Assembly: GCA_910578145.1 (NCBI GenBank)
Contig: CAJTPJ010000012.1
Span: forward strand, 1-36,362
From: an uncultured Christensenella sp.
GTDB taxonomy: Bacteria > Bacillota > Clostridia > Christensenellales > Borkfalkiaceae
Reading direction: 5' to 3'
Length of the DNA: 36,362 nt
A model generated the notes under the pieces. The model saw only the letters and a list, made by a program, of their open reading frames with translations. It was not told where the DNA came from and made no database searches. Positions 16,727 to 25,105 of this stretch are shown one piece after another. Every line of letters begins with the position of its first letter. Positions within the stretch are counted from its first letter, which is position 1. A program made the translations under genes and the position numbers.

Positions 16727-18349
16727 ATGAAAAAGAAAATTTTAGTAATTTTTATCGCGCTTCTTATGGTTATGGGCTTTGCCACGGGCTGCGGCGGTAA
16801 ATACGTGCCGCCCGGCGGCAACGGCAGTTTAGGGATTGACCCCGGCGACAAAGACGGCGATTCTACAAACACCAGCAACGAGTTCAGCGTTACGCTTATG
16901 CTCAACGGCGAGGAGTTTAAAAGTACGGACGGTATACGCGCGGTTTGGAACGACGGGCTTTCGCAACCTATCTACGCAAACTTTGTAAACGGAGTTGCAA
17001 AAACCAAGGGGCTTGACGGCGACTACCGCGTTACGCTTGAAGGTTTATCAAATACCTACACTTACGACCCCAACGGCAATTACGCAACCAACTTTACGCG
17101 CGATATAAAAATTAATATTTACAAAGTAATAAGCATACGCATACCCGGTTCGCAGCAAGCAACCGCGGGAAAAACTTTGTACGACGCGGTTGAAATGACG
17201 GCGCTCGGCGCATACCGCGTTACGTTAAGAAGTTCGTTGGAGCCCTATTATTATTTGTACGCGCCCAAAAAGAGCGGCACTTACGTTATAAAATCGCTTA
17301 TAAATATCTCCGATAACCATATTAACCCTAAATTTCAGGAGTGCCACGGTACGCGTTCGGGTATAAGGGAGCCGGGGCAGATTATAGACGGCGGCGGCGC
17401 AAGCAGCACTTATACAAACAACTTCAGGTACGAGTACTATATGAATGCGGATAATATCAGCGTAAGCGGAGGCGGCGCGGTTATTCTGTTCGGTATTCTT
17501 GCCGAAGCGCGCACGCTTGAATTTCCGCTTTCCATAGATATAATAATCGAGCGCGACGGCGACTACGTCAGGGACGATTTGTCCGCGGAAATGGCAGTAA
17601 CCAAAGAATTTGCCGAAGTGGAAAATTCTATCGATTTCCCCGAAGTTCCCACGCCCGTCACTTATCCTTCCGCAGGATACGACGCCTACGTTCAGGCGGT
17701 TAAAAACCGTATTCAGACTATAAGGGCAATGCCGCAGATAGCGGAGAAAAGGGCGGAAGCCGACGCGCTTATGAAGCAATACGGCACTACTTTTAAGTAC
17801 GTATACAGCCCTACTAATATATTAGACGGTTCGCGCGTCAAATTTAATAAAGATACGGGTTATTATCACGTTTACGACGAGGTTACGGGTTACGGCGCGG
17901 TGCTTTGTGCAAAAATAACTTCCGCCACTGAGGTGCTAGATAGCGGGTTCAGTACTGTTGAATACGCGGGCAATAAGGCGCTTACCATAAACGATAACTA
18001 CGATTATTGGTATAGAAAAACCACCCCTAAATACCCCACTGCCGACGCGTATTTAATTAACTATAAAATATTTATAGAAGGTTACTGCGGAATTGTCTCT
18101 CACGAAGGTCCGCCAAACACTTACGTCCCGGGCATTGCGGCACAGTATGCAGATTATGCAAACCGCTTGGGGTATGCCGATTTTGCCAACAATAACGGTT
18201 GCTATCCCGTAACGGAAGAATTGCGCAGGTTTTTACAGGGCTATGCAACACAGGCAAGGTTGTTTATGGACGGCAAAGGCAACGCAGAGCCCACGCTTAT
18301 GTCGCCGGAAGAAGACCAATGGCTATTTGCTTGCGGTTACTACGCTTAA
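16727..18349 (+). CDS. Putative lipoprotein of unknown family, end of the MoxR/VWA operon
   Basis: A 540-residue protein with a classic lipoprotein signal peptide: MKKK, hydrophobic core, and lipobox ATGC with Cys22 as the anchor. A Gly/Pro-rich linker (about 23-45) leads to a beta-rich region, including a VTLMLNGEEF...YRVTLEGL part like an Ig-type domain. A helical connection with Ala/Glu/Lys (about 315-350) precedes a C-terminal domain rich in Tyr, with GYCGIVSHEGPPNTY and a final CGYYA. No known catalytic signature recognised. The very strong AGGAGGT site (16717-16723) four bases upstream of the ATG suggests high translation. Operon position makes it a candidate client or outer component of the MoxR/VWA machine. 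Confidence 0.65.
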   Translation: MKKKILVIFIALLMVMGFATGCGGKYVPPGGNGSLGIDPGDKDGDSTNTSNEFSVTLMLNGEEFKSTDGIRAVWNDGLSQPIYANFVNGVAKTKGLDGDYRVTLEGLSNTYTYDPNGNYATNFTRDIKINIYKVISIRIPGSQQATAGKTLYDAVEMTALGAYRVTLRSSLEPYYYLYAPKKSGTYVIKSLINISDNHINPKFQECHGTRSGIREPGQIIDGGGASSTYTNNFRYEYYMNADNISVSGGGAVILFGILAEARTLEFPLSIDIIIERDGDYVRDDLSAEMAVTKEFAEVENSIDFPEVPTPVTYPSAGYDAYVQAVKNRIQTIRAMPQIAEKRAEADALMKQYGTTFKYVYSPTNILDGSRVKFNKDTGYYHVYDEVTGYGAVLCAKITSATEVLDSGFSTVEYAGNKALTINDNYDYWYRKTTPKYPTADAYLINYKIFIEGYCGIVSHEGPPNTYVPGIAAQYADYANRLGYADFANNNGCYPVTEELRRFLQGYATQARLFMDGKGNAEPTLMSPEEDQWLFACGYYA

Positions 18350-18367
18350 TAAAATAAAAAGCAATTA

Positions 18368-18400
18368 CCCCGCCCGAATTTTTTCGGGCGGGGCTTTTTT
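18368..18400 (+). terminator. Rho-independent terminator of the MoxR/VWA operon
   Basis: Perfect 10-bp GC-rich stem CCCCGCCCGA (18368-18377) / TCGGGCGGGG (18384-18393), six-base loop, then C and six T (18395-18400). Confidence 0.95.
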
Positions 18401-18560
18401 GTTTTGCAATAATTAGAGCGGGCGGTTACGGACGGTTAAGTGACAATATTTTGTAATATTCCATATATTGGCAAAGTATTAATAATTATACATTATTGCA
18501 TAAATAAGTAGAAATTATCAAAGAATTTTGTATTTTTATCGAATTTTTATTAAATTTTAA
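18401..18560. other. AT-rich intergenic spacer
   Basis: Part of the 339-base gap between the lipoprotein gene and the large repeat protein. Apart from the terminator before it and the promoter after it, this stretch shows only AT-rich sequence with short palindromes such as AATATT-TTGT-AATATT (18445-18460). No reading frame, tRNA or known riboswitch motif is recognised. Confidence 0.6.
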
Positions 18561-18589
18561 TTGATTTATAAAAAAATATGTGATAATAT
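18561..18589 (+). promoter_or_regulatory. Predicted sigma-A promoter of the large repeat protein
   Basis: TTGATT (18561-18566), 17-bp spacer, TAATAT (18584-18589) with extended TG at 18581-18582. The transcript would carry a leader of about 90 bases. In it, AATAAA (18596-18601) can pair with TTTATT (18627-18632) outside a second short stem ACGAGG (18608-18613) / CCTTGT (18621-18626). Confidence 0.5.
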
Positions 18590-18688
18590 ATACTAAATAA
18601 AACTTACACGAGGAACATAACCTTGTTTTATTAAACGAGTTGGCGCTGTGTGACGATTATTTAAGGTATTTTTTTAAGGAGCAAAGAT

Positions 18689-21600
18689 ATGAAAAACAAG
18701 AAACTTATGTTGACGATTGCCGGCATAACGATGTGTGCAACCTCCGCCCTTGCTTTTGCCGCTTGTGCCCACGAGCACGAGTATACCGATTGGCAACAGG
18801 TAAAAGCGCCCACCTGTATGGAAGAGGGCGCGGAAAAGGGCACTTGCGCGAAAGACGGCGATACTAAAACCCGCCCCATAGCGGTTAATCCCGATGCGCA
18901 CGCTTACGGCGAGTGGCAAATTACCTTGCCCACGTACGCTGCCGAAGGTATTGCTTATAAAGAGTGCGGAAACTCAAACGAACACACGGTAGAAGTCAAA
19001 CTTCCCAAACTTGACGAAACCGAAAAATATAAATCGGCTATTCCCGAAAATGAAAACAACCCCGAAGGTGCGGTTACGTACGTTTACGAACACGCTTTGG
19101 GCGACATTACTTTTACAACGGATTTAAGCCACTTATACAAAGGTAAACTTACTTTGGTTGCGGCGCCCACGTACGACCAGATGGGCTACGCTACGCAAAC
19201 TTGCGCTAACGACGCAAGCCATAAGCTGGTTATTTATTTGCCGAAAACTACCGAAAAGGATAAATATCAGGTTACCGAATTAACGCCGGCAACGGAAACT
19301 AAAAGCGGTAAAGCAAAGTATACCTTTACCCATACCGACGGAGAAACGGTTGAGTTTGACGTAACCACCGCGGTAACGGGCATTACCGAAGATACCGTTT
19401 ACGACGCTATAAGCGATATTTTCAAGAACAAAGGATTGGTTGGTAAAGCCGAAGGTACGCGTAACGGACACGCGCTTGAATACGGTTTCGGCGGCGGCGA
19501 AGACAGGTACGTTTATATTAAAGACGTTGCCGACAAATCCGAATACCACTATTTCTTGGAAAAAGGCGAATCGGAAAATGAAGAAGTCGTCGTGGGCGTT
19601 TATAAAAGCGATTCTGCCGGAAGAGCGGATTTAGTAGACGGCGAACTTATTAACCTTGAAGGCTACCGTTTTGCAATAAACTCGTTAAATTTCCAAACGG
19701 GTAACTATTTCTACGGCATTGAAAACGTAGTGGAAGCATTATACTTTAAAGGTATTTCGGAAACCGACGACGAGTTAAACGGCGATTTTGCGCAAACCGT
19801 ATATACCAACGCGGAAGATAAAATGGTTTACGCGTTCAGTTTTAGCGCGTTTAAACAAAATGTTTCTCCAGACCCAGAAAAAGATAGTAGCCAAGTTTAC
19901 GATAATTTCTATAAAATTTCGGTTGAATTTACTATGGCGGACGGTATGCTTGAAACGGCAGACGTTAATATTGCTTATTACAACTTCCGTTATTCTATTG
20001 CGAAAAACGAAGAACTTACCGTTCCCGGCAGAGACAATATCGTGTACGCAAATAACGAGGCGTTTGCGAGAAACCTTATAAAAGGTTACGATACGGGCAA
20101 TTTCTTTATAATGCCCGACGCGCCGCTTAACACGCTTGAAAATATTCATATCGAGCAGACTGCGCTTGCGGATATTCCTGCAGACCAGCGCCCCGTAAAT
20201 AATTACTCTAAAGAAAATCGAGTAGTTAACGAATTCCAACTTTGGAATAGTAGGCAAGTTACTAAAGAAGAGTACGACAACGCGCAAGAATCCGATACTT
20301 TAAAGAAAGAAAAGTTAGAAAACGCTTACTATATTTATGAAATACTTGGCGAAGAAGATAAGATTCAGGGCGTAACCAGCGCGGCTTCGTTCTTAAAAGT
20401 ATTATACGTTGGTCCCGGCGGCGCAGATTTGAATTTTGATATGTGCCAATACAGCGCGGTTCTTATTAAAGACGACGGGACTACGGAAAAACTTGATTCC
20501 TGGAATTCTGCAATAACGGTATATTTGAACAAACAAACGAGAATGTTTACTTTGCGTTGCAGGAATCGCGTGGGCGACTTTAAAATTAAGTTTATAATTG
20601 ACAATGCGGAAGTTATAAAAACGTTCCACGTTGCGCCTGCGGTTCCCGGTGAAATAAGCGCCAACACTTATTCCTGGTCGGACGAGGCTGAAACTTATTT
20701 GCCTAATACCGTTTCGGATAACGTTAAAATGTACGTTGGCGATACTATGTGCTTTACGTCTTACGCGCCCCCCGTTGACGGCTGCCTTGCAGACGACGGG
20801 TTTACCTGTACGGCAAGCGGCGGCACGATAGGAGATTTCACGCTTGACGGTAAAGCTGTTAAAACGTTTACTGCGTCTGCTGCGGGAACTTATACGATAA
20901 GGCTTGTTTCTACGGCAAATCCCAAAAAGATTTATACTATTACCGTTACCGTAGTTGAAGCTCCTACCGTTGAAACGGTTTTAAGCGGAAAATACTCCGG
21001 CGGCGGTATAAACGCGGCGTTTGAAGGTAACAACGTAACCATTACCGATTCTACCGGTACGGCAACTTATACCGTAGCGCATAACGATAACAATATTACC
21101 CTTACAAAAACGGGCGAAGGCAACAACGCACACGTTTACGGTATGGAAATAACCAAAGGTTACAATTTGGCGCTTACGTACGAAGCCGCGGGCGAAACCC
21201 ATAAAGCGTTACTTTTGAAAGAAATAATAACCGACGCGCATTTAGCGCTTGCAGGAACGGAATGGAAATGCGCTACAAGGTATATGGGTGAACTTCCGGT
21301 TAAATTCGCTACTGATTATAAAACCTTAACGGTTAACAATAGTGAATACAGTTATAAGTTGATTGAAGCGGGAAACGGCAAGTATTTTATAAAGTTTACT
21401 GCAAAAGACGCAGTGCCTGGTATGGGATTAGTGCCTGATAAAGCTAAAGAAGACAGTTATTTAATAATAGATAATAATAAAATTACTTCAATGTATTTTG
21501 CAATTTTTGAAGTAGGGTCAACTTCGCTTTGCAAGCTGACAAACACCAAGCCCGACACTAGCGAGGATGAGGCTAAGAAAGTTGCAGAATTGCTTGTCGG

Positions 21601-22621
21601 TCAAAATTGGGGATTTGTTGAACACAATTACGAATGTTCGTACTATTACGAGTTTACCGATTCTTCCACTTTAAAAGCTTCTGGCTATGAGGCTGTTATT
21701 GATTGGTATAATTACGAAATCTCTAAAACGGATACCGCAAATAAATATTCAATTAAATTTACGGCGAAAAGCGGCAATATGAATTATAACGGTATTAACC
21801 CCAATTCACAAGAATTCGGTTATATAACGGTTAAAGACGGTGAAATTACGGAAATATTGCTTAATTTGGAAGTTACGGAAAATGGGGAAAATAAAAACGT
21901 AGAAGCTAAATTAACTAAATTAAGCGCTGAGCAAGCGTTGTCGGGAACTACTTGGGTAAACGAAAATATTTTGTTACATTTCCACGACGACGGTAAAACC
22001 GTAACCGTAAGCAATTACGATAGCCCCGTAGACGAAGTGTTTACGTACGTTTTAACCAAAGATGAAAACGGCAAATACAAATTTACTTTCGCTGAAAAAC
22101 CTAATACCGGATATTTGGGGTTACACCCTTCAGTTGCCAATAACGGAAGTTACGTTGTGTATAACGGAAAAGTTATTACAAAGTTCGTATTTATGTATAA
22201 TAACGGACCGGAAGCGGAACCTTCTGAAGTTATTTTAAATCCGTTTAGTTTAGCGGATACGCAATGGGAATATTCGTTTAAGCAAGACGGGGCAGACGTT
22301 GTAGTTACCATAACTTTTGATAACGACGGTACCCTTTTGGCTGAGCTCGTTGACTCTTCTGGCTATGAAGAGACAGAACGTATTAAGTATGAGTTAGCGT
22401 ACGATAAAAAAGGTGAATTTAAATTAACTTTTGAACTTTTAAACGGCGCTTTGGGTAATTGCGGTATTTATCCGACAACTTCAAATGAAGGCAGTTACGT
22501 ACAACTTAACGGCGGAACGGCTATATTAAATATTAACTTCGACGCCGGTTCGTATAAAGACCCCAACGCTGTTTTTACTCAGAACACCGACGACTCCGAA
22601 CAAACGGGGCCCCGTAAATAA
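18689..22621 (+). CDS. Large repeat-rich secreted or lipid-anchored surface protein
   Basis: A 1310-residue protein with a signal peptide ending in AFAAC; Cys26 may be lipidated although Phe at -3 is atypical. Residues about 27-200 hold Cys/His/Trp/Tyr repeats (HEY..W..V.APTC..EG....C, then HAY..W....PTY...G.A...C), a motif style common in clostridial surface proteins. The middle is beta-rich. From residue 764 to about 1290 there are five tandem units of 90-116 residues, starting near 764, 854, 968, 1084 and 1188. Each opens with L.G..W or a variant, and the later units contain GKY...F and G..P......Y, reminiscent of lipocalin-like beta units. AAGGAG (18676-18681) sets the start. The gene is transcribed alone between its own promoter and terminator. 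Function unknown. Confidence 0.75.
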   Translation: MKNKKLMLTIAGITMCATSALAFAACAHEHEYTDWQQVKAPTCMEEGAEKGTCAKDGDTKTRPIAVNPDAHAYGEWQITLPTYAAEGIAYKECGNSNEHTVEVKLPKLDETEKYKSAIPENENNPEGAVTYVYEHALGDITFTTDLSHLYKGKLTLVAAPTYDQMGYATQTCANDASHKLVIYLPKTTEKDKYQVTELTPATETKSGKAKYTFTHTDGETVEFDVTTAVTGITEDTVYDAISDIFKNKGLVGKAEGTRNGHALEYGFGGGEDRYVYIKDVADKSEYHYFLEKGESENEEVVVGVYKSDSAGRADLVDGELINLEGYRFAINSLNFQTGNYFYGIENVVEALYFKGISETDDELNGDFAQTVYTNAEDKMVYAFSFSAFKQNVSPDPEKDSSQVYDNFYKISVEFTMADGMLETADVNIAYYNFRYSIAKNEELTVPGRDNIVYANNEAFARNLIKGYDTGNFFIMPDAPLNTLENIHIEQTALADIPADQRPVNNYSKENRVVNEFQLWNSRQVTKEEYDNAQESDTLKKEKLENAYYIYEILGEEDKIQGVTSAASFLKVLYVGPGGADLNFDMCQYSAVLIKDDGTTEKLDSWNSAITVYLNKQTRMFTLRCRNRVGDFKIKFIIDNAEVIKTFHVAPAVPGEISANTYSWSDEAETYLPNTVSDNVKMYVGDTMCFTSYAPPVDGCLADDGFTCTASGGTIGDFTLDGKAVKTFTASAAGTYTIRLVSTANPKKIYTITVTVVEAPTVETVLSGKYSGGGINAAFEGNNVTITDSTGTATYTVAHNDNNITLTKTGEGNNAHVYGMEITKGYNLALTYEAAGETHKALLLKEIITDAHLALAGTEWKCATRYMGELPVKFATDYKTLTVNNSEYSYKLIEAGNGKYFIKFTAKDAVPGMGLVPDKAKEDSYLIIDNNKITSMYFAIFEVGSTSLCKLTNTKPDTSEDEAKKVAELLVGQNWGFVEHNYECSYYYEFTDSSTLKASGYEAVIDWYNYEISKTDTANKYSIKFTAKSGNMNYNGINPNSQEFGYITVKDGEITEILLNLEVTENGENKNVEAKLTKLSAEQALSGTTWVNENILLHFHDDGKTVTVSNYDSPVDEVFTYVLTKDENGKYKFTFAEKPNTGYLGLHPSVANNGSYVVYNGKVITKFVFMYNNGPEAEPSEVILNPFSLADTQWEYSFKQDGADVVVTITFDNDGTLLAELVDSSGYEETERIKYELAYDKKGEFKLTFELLNGALGNCGIYPTTSNEGSYVQLNGGTAILNINFDAGSYKDPNAVFTQNTDDSEQTGPRK

Positions 22622-22644
22622 AACTTAATTTGTTGTGACTTGTT

Positions 22645-22677
22645 GTCCGCGCGCTTTAATAGGCGTGCGGACTTTTT
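22645..22677 (+). terminator. Rho-independent terminator of the large surface protein gene
   Basis: GTCCGCGCGC (22645-22654) pairs with GCGTGCGGAC (22663-22672), ten pairs with one G-U, loop of eight bases, then five T (22673-22677). Confidence 0.9.
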
Positions 22678-22690
22678 AGTGCGTTTTTGC

Positions 22691-22741
22691 TTGACTTACG
22701 GCGCGTTTTATAATATAATTATCTCAAAATATTTAGCTAAA
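22691..22741 (+). promoter_or_regulatory. Sigma-A promoter and possible operator of marR-degV
   Basis: TTGACT (22691-22696), 17 bp, TATAAT (22714-22719): a near-consensus promoter with a start near 22726. Just downstream is the perfect 10-bp palindrome TTTAGCTAAA (22732-22741). MarR proteins often bind palindromes over their own promoter, so this is a candidate operator; that link is inference. Confidence 0.7.
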
Positions 22742-22757
22742 AACAAGGCGGGGTTTT

Positions 22758-23213
22758 ATGGGTTACAACCGTAAGGATATAGAAAGTAATTTTGAAAAAA
22801 TTTACCGCAATTTCAGGTTGCGGCTGTATAAGTATATTTTCGGGATTATCGGGGAGCGCGAGGGCAGTCTTACCGTAACCGAATTTTTTGCCGTGGAAAC
22901 TATCGGGCTATTGGATAATCCTACCATAGGGGAGTTTGCCGAATGCCTTTCAATTACCTCCTCGCACGCAGCGTACAAGGTGCGCCAGCTTGTTGAAAAG
23001 GGGTACGTGGTTAAAACGCCTACCGAGGATAAGCGGACTTTCCGCCTTGGGATAACCGAAAAATTTACCAAATTTTATCACGAGGATAATTCTTACGGAA
23101 AATACATTTTCGAGATGCTTTCAAACACTATGTCGGCGGACGACCTTGAACAGACGGACGCGCTGTTTAAAAAATTCGTGCAGACCATAGAGGGGCAAAA
23201 GGAGTTAAAATGA
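22758..23213 (+). CDS. MarR-family transcriptional regulator
   Basis: A 151-residue winged-helix regulator. The recognition region reads LTVTEFFAVETIGLL, then PTIGEFAECLSITSSHAAYKVRQL (helix-turn-helix, about residues 55-80) and the wing GYVVKTPTEDKRTFRLGIT, the MarR D-x-R-wing. N- and C-terminal helices would form the dimer interface. A G-rich AAGGCGGGG precedes the ATG as a weak ribosome site. The stop overlaps the degV ATG, a pairing common in Bacillota, where such regulators are thought to sense lipid-related ligands. The ligand here cannot be read. Confidence 0.9.
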   Translation: MGYNRKDIESNFEKIYRNFRLRLYKYIFGIIGEREGSLTVTEFFAVETIGLLDNPTIGEFAECLSITSSHAAYKVRQLVEKGYVVKTPTEDKRTFRLGITEKFTKFYHEDNSYGKYIFEMLSNTMSADDLEQTDALFKKFVQTIEGQKELK

Positions 23214-24025
23214 TTAAAATTATTACCGATTCGTCAAGCAATATCACTCAGGAAGAGGCAAAGGCGCTGGGTATAACGGTAATGCCGCTTACTATAAATT
23301 TCGGCGTGGAAGAGTACAGGGACGGCGTGGATATAGATTGCGACGAGTTTTACGCAAAAATGGCGGCAAGCCGCGAGCTTCCGCATACGTCGCAACTTAC
23401 CGAGCAGCAGGTTGAAGTTGCCGTTAAACAGGCTTTAAAGCAGGCTGACGAAGTGTTAATTATAACTATTGCTTCGGTTTTAAGCGGCTCGTACGAAAGG
23501 TGCAAGGCTGTTGCGGACAAGTACGACGGCGTTTACGCGTACGATTCGCAATGCACTACGGTAATGCTTAAACTTATGGTGTGCGAAGCGTTGAAAATGG
23601 CTGACCGCACGGCGGCGGAGATAATTTCCGCGCTTAACGCGTTGCGCCCCAAACTTAAGATTTACGCGTGTTTGAACACCCTTGAAAATTTGCGCAAGGG
23701 CGGCAGGTTATCCAACTTTTCGGCTATAATCGGCTCGGTTTTAAATATTAAGCCCGTTATAACTTTCAGTGCGGACGGAAAGGTGGAAATGCTGTCTAAA
23801 CAGTTTGGTATGAACAAGGGCATAAGCTATATATCTAAATTAATAGATAAAAACGCTATAGATTACAGCAAACCCGTTTATTTAATTTATACCCAAAACG
23901 ATAAAAACAGCGCGGCGCTTATTTCAAAGCTGGGCGTGGAGTATACTGAAAAGTTGAACATATGTCCCGTTATCGGTACGCACATCGGTTCCGACGCCTG
24001 CGGCATAGTGTATGCGGAGAAGTAA
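23210..24025 (+). CDS. DegV family (fatty-acid-binding FakB-like) protein
   Basis: A 271-residue DegV protein. The N-terminus KIITDSSSNITQEEA carries the family's D-S-S/T motif contacting the carboxylate of a bound fatty acid; HTSQLT and TIASVLSGSY supply further binding-site residues, and the C-terminal domain ends in PVIGTHIGSDACGIVY, as is typical (GtHiGPga). Family members deliver fatty acids to the FakA kinase for phospholipid synthesis; no fakA is visible in this window. AAAAGGAG (23197-23204) precedes the ATG, which overlaps the marR stop, so both are co-translated. Confidence 0.92.
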   Translation: MIKIITDSSSNITQEEAKALGITVMPLTINFGVEEYRDGVDIDCDEFYAKMAASRELPHTSQLTEQQVEVAVKQALKQADEVLIITIASVLSGSYERCKAVADKYDGVYAYDSQCTTVMLKLMVCEALKMADRTAAEIISALNALRPKLKIYACLNTLENLRKGGRLSNFSAIIGSVLNIKPVITFSADGKVEMLSKQFGMNKGISYISKLIDKNAIDYSKPVYLIYTQNDKNSAALISKLGVEYTEKLNICPVIGTHIGSDACGIVYAEK

Positions 24026-24047
24026 AAACTCATTTCTTAAAAATCAG

Positions 24048-24076
24048 TTTACTTTTGCGGCGAGTTAGTCTATAAT
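24048..24076 (+). promoter_or_regulatory. Predicted sigma-A promoter of the CvpA-like gene
   Basis: TTTACT (24048-24053), 17 bp, TATAAT (24071-24076). Start near 24083; GAGG at 24097-24100 serves the ATG at 24109. Confidence 0.65.
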
Positions 24077-24108
24077 ATAAGCGTAGTATATTTTGCGAGG
24101 TTTATATT

Positions 24109-24678
24109 ATGGTTTTGGCGGATTGGATTGCCATTGGCATAGTAGTGGTATTTATAGCGCTGGGCGCGCTTATAGGTTTTGGCTCGGGGCTTAAATTTTT
24201 TACAAGCGGTATTTTCGGTATTATTATTGGCGTGGTTGTTTGCGCGCTCGTGGGAACGGTGTTTTTGGAAGTGGGTTTCGTAAGGGACTTGCTTGATAAA
24301 CTTGCCGCGTGCTGGGAAAACGTAGATTTTCTTGTGAAAATTAGGCTTGACGTAGTTATTTACTATATAATTTTATTCGTTGTAGTACAGCTTTTACGCA
24401 TAATAATAGTAATGATTATAAAGCACGTAACCCAAAGCAAAAACGTGATTATCAGAATTATTAATAGAACGCTGGGCGCGGTTTTGTTTCTTGCGCTTGG
24501 CGTGTTATTGGCGTTTCTTGCGCTTAAAATTATCGGTTGGGTGGGCGGCGACACCGCAATGAATCTGTACGATTCGCTTACGGGCAGTGCGTTTAAGCTG
24601 GACGTTTTGTTTGAAAAACTTAACTCAAAGTGGGCGGAAGAGAATTTGCAACTTGCCGTTTTGCTTAATTTAATATAA
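24109..24678 (+). CDS. CvpA-like integral membrane protein
   Basis: A 189-residue protein with about four membrane spans (about 6-28, 32-55, 80-105, 122-146). The opening DWIAIGIVVVFIALGALIGFGSGL and the later R.....RTLGAVLFLALGVLLAFL match the layout of CvpA/colicin V production family proteins, where a G-rich first hairpin and an N-R-x-L-G-x segment are typical. The family's biochemical role is not settled. It is transcribed from its own promoter and ends at a hairpin (24698-24726). Confidence 0.7.
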   Translation: MVLADWIAIGIVVVFIALGALIGFGSGLKFFTSGIFGIIIGVVVCALVGTVFLEVGFVRDLLDKLAACWENVDFLVKIRLDVVIYYIILFVVVQLLRIIIVMIIKHVTQSKNVIIRIINRTLGAVLFLALGVLLAFLALKIIGWVGGDTAMNLYDSLTGSAFKLDVLFEKLNSKWAEENLQLAVLLNLI

Positions 24679-24697
24679 TTTTCCAATAAAAATTACC

Positions 24698-24734
24698 GCG
24701 CGAGGCAATTAACGGTTGCCCCGCGCATATTTTT
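24698..24734 (+). terminator. Terminator-like hairpin after the CvpA-like gene
   Basis: GCGCGAGGCAA (24698-24708) pairs with TTGCCCCGCGC (24716-24726) with one A-C mismatch, loop of seven bases, followed by ATATTTTT (24727-24734). It ends 13 bases before the ATG of the next gene, so it may also control that gene. Confidence 0.8.
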
Positions 24735-24739
24735 ATATT

Positions 24740-25099
24740 ATGGAAGTGACTTTCAGCGATTTAAAGCGCAAAGACGTTATAAATTTAAACGACGGCAGAA
24801 ATTTGGGCAGGGTGTACGACCTTTCCTTTTCCTTCCCCGAAGCCGACGTTTTGGGATTTACCGTTACCGGTTGCAAGGGGTTCAGGTTTTCCAAACAGGA
24901 AATTTTTCTGCCCGTAAGCAGCGTGGTTAAAATAGGCGACGACGCTGTTTTGGTAAAGTTCGGTAAGGAGGAAAAGCCCGACCGTCCGCCCAAACCGCCT
25001 AAGCCGCCCAGGTGCGACGATTGCCCGCCGCCCTGCCCGCCCCCGCCTTGTCCGCCGCCCTTTCACGGCGACAGGCGCAGTTACGACGAATACGAGTAA
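24740..25099 (+). CDS. YlmC/YmxH-type PRC-barrel sporulation protein with Pro/Cys-rich tail
   Basis: A 119-residue protein. Residues 1-75 match the YlmC/YmxH family: MEVTFSDLKRKDVINL, DGRNLGRVYDL, F.F.KQEIFLPVSSVVKIGDDAVLVKF, a small beta-barrel of PRC type found in spore formers. Residues about 83-107 form an unusual tail with PPKPPKPP, then five Cys in C-x2-C-P3-C-P4-C spacing, and a charged end. The tail lies in frame and is not a frameshift product. The ATG at 24740 has no Shine-Dalgarno site and lies just after a terminator-like hairpin; the in-frame TTG at 24716 is inside that hairpin and unlikely. It converges with the minus-strand DUF4363 gene, six bases apart. Confidence 0.75.
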   Translation: MEVTFSDLKRKDVINLNDGRNLGRVYDLSFSFPEADVLGFTVTGCKGFRFSKQEIFLPVSSVVKIGDDAVLVKFGKEEKPDRPPKPPKPPRCDDCPPPCPPPPCPPPFHGDRRSYDEYE

Positions 25100-25105
25100 A
25101 AAAAG

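Noticed and set aside
17225..17779. 184-codon open frame on the minus strand
   Set aside because: Antisense to the lipoprotein gene; no motif and no start signal.
18445..18460. AATATT-TTGT-AATATT as an operator
   Set aside because: Short and AT-only in an AT-rich spacer; expected by chance.
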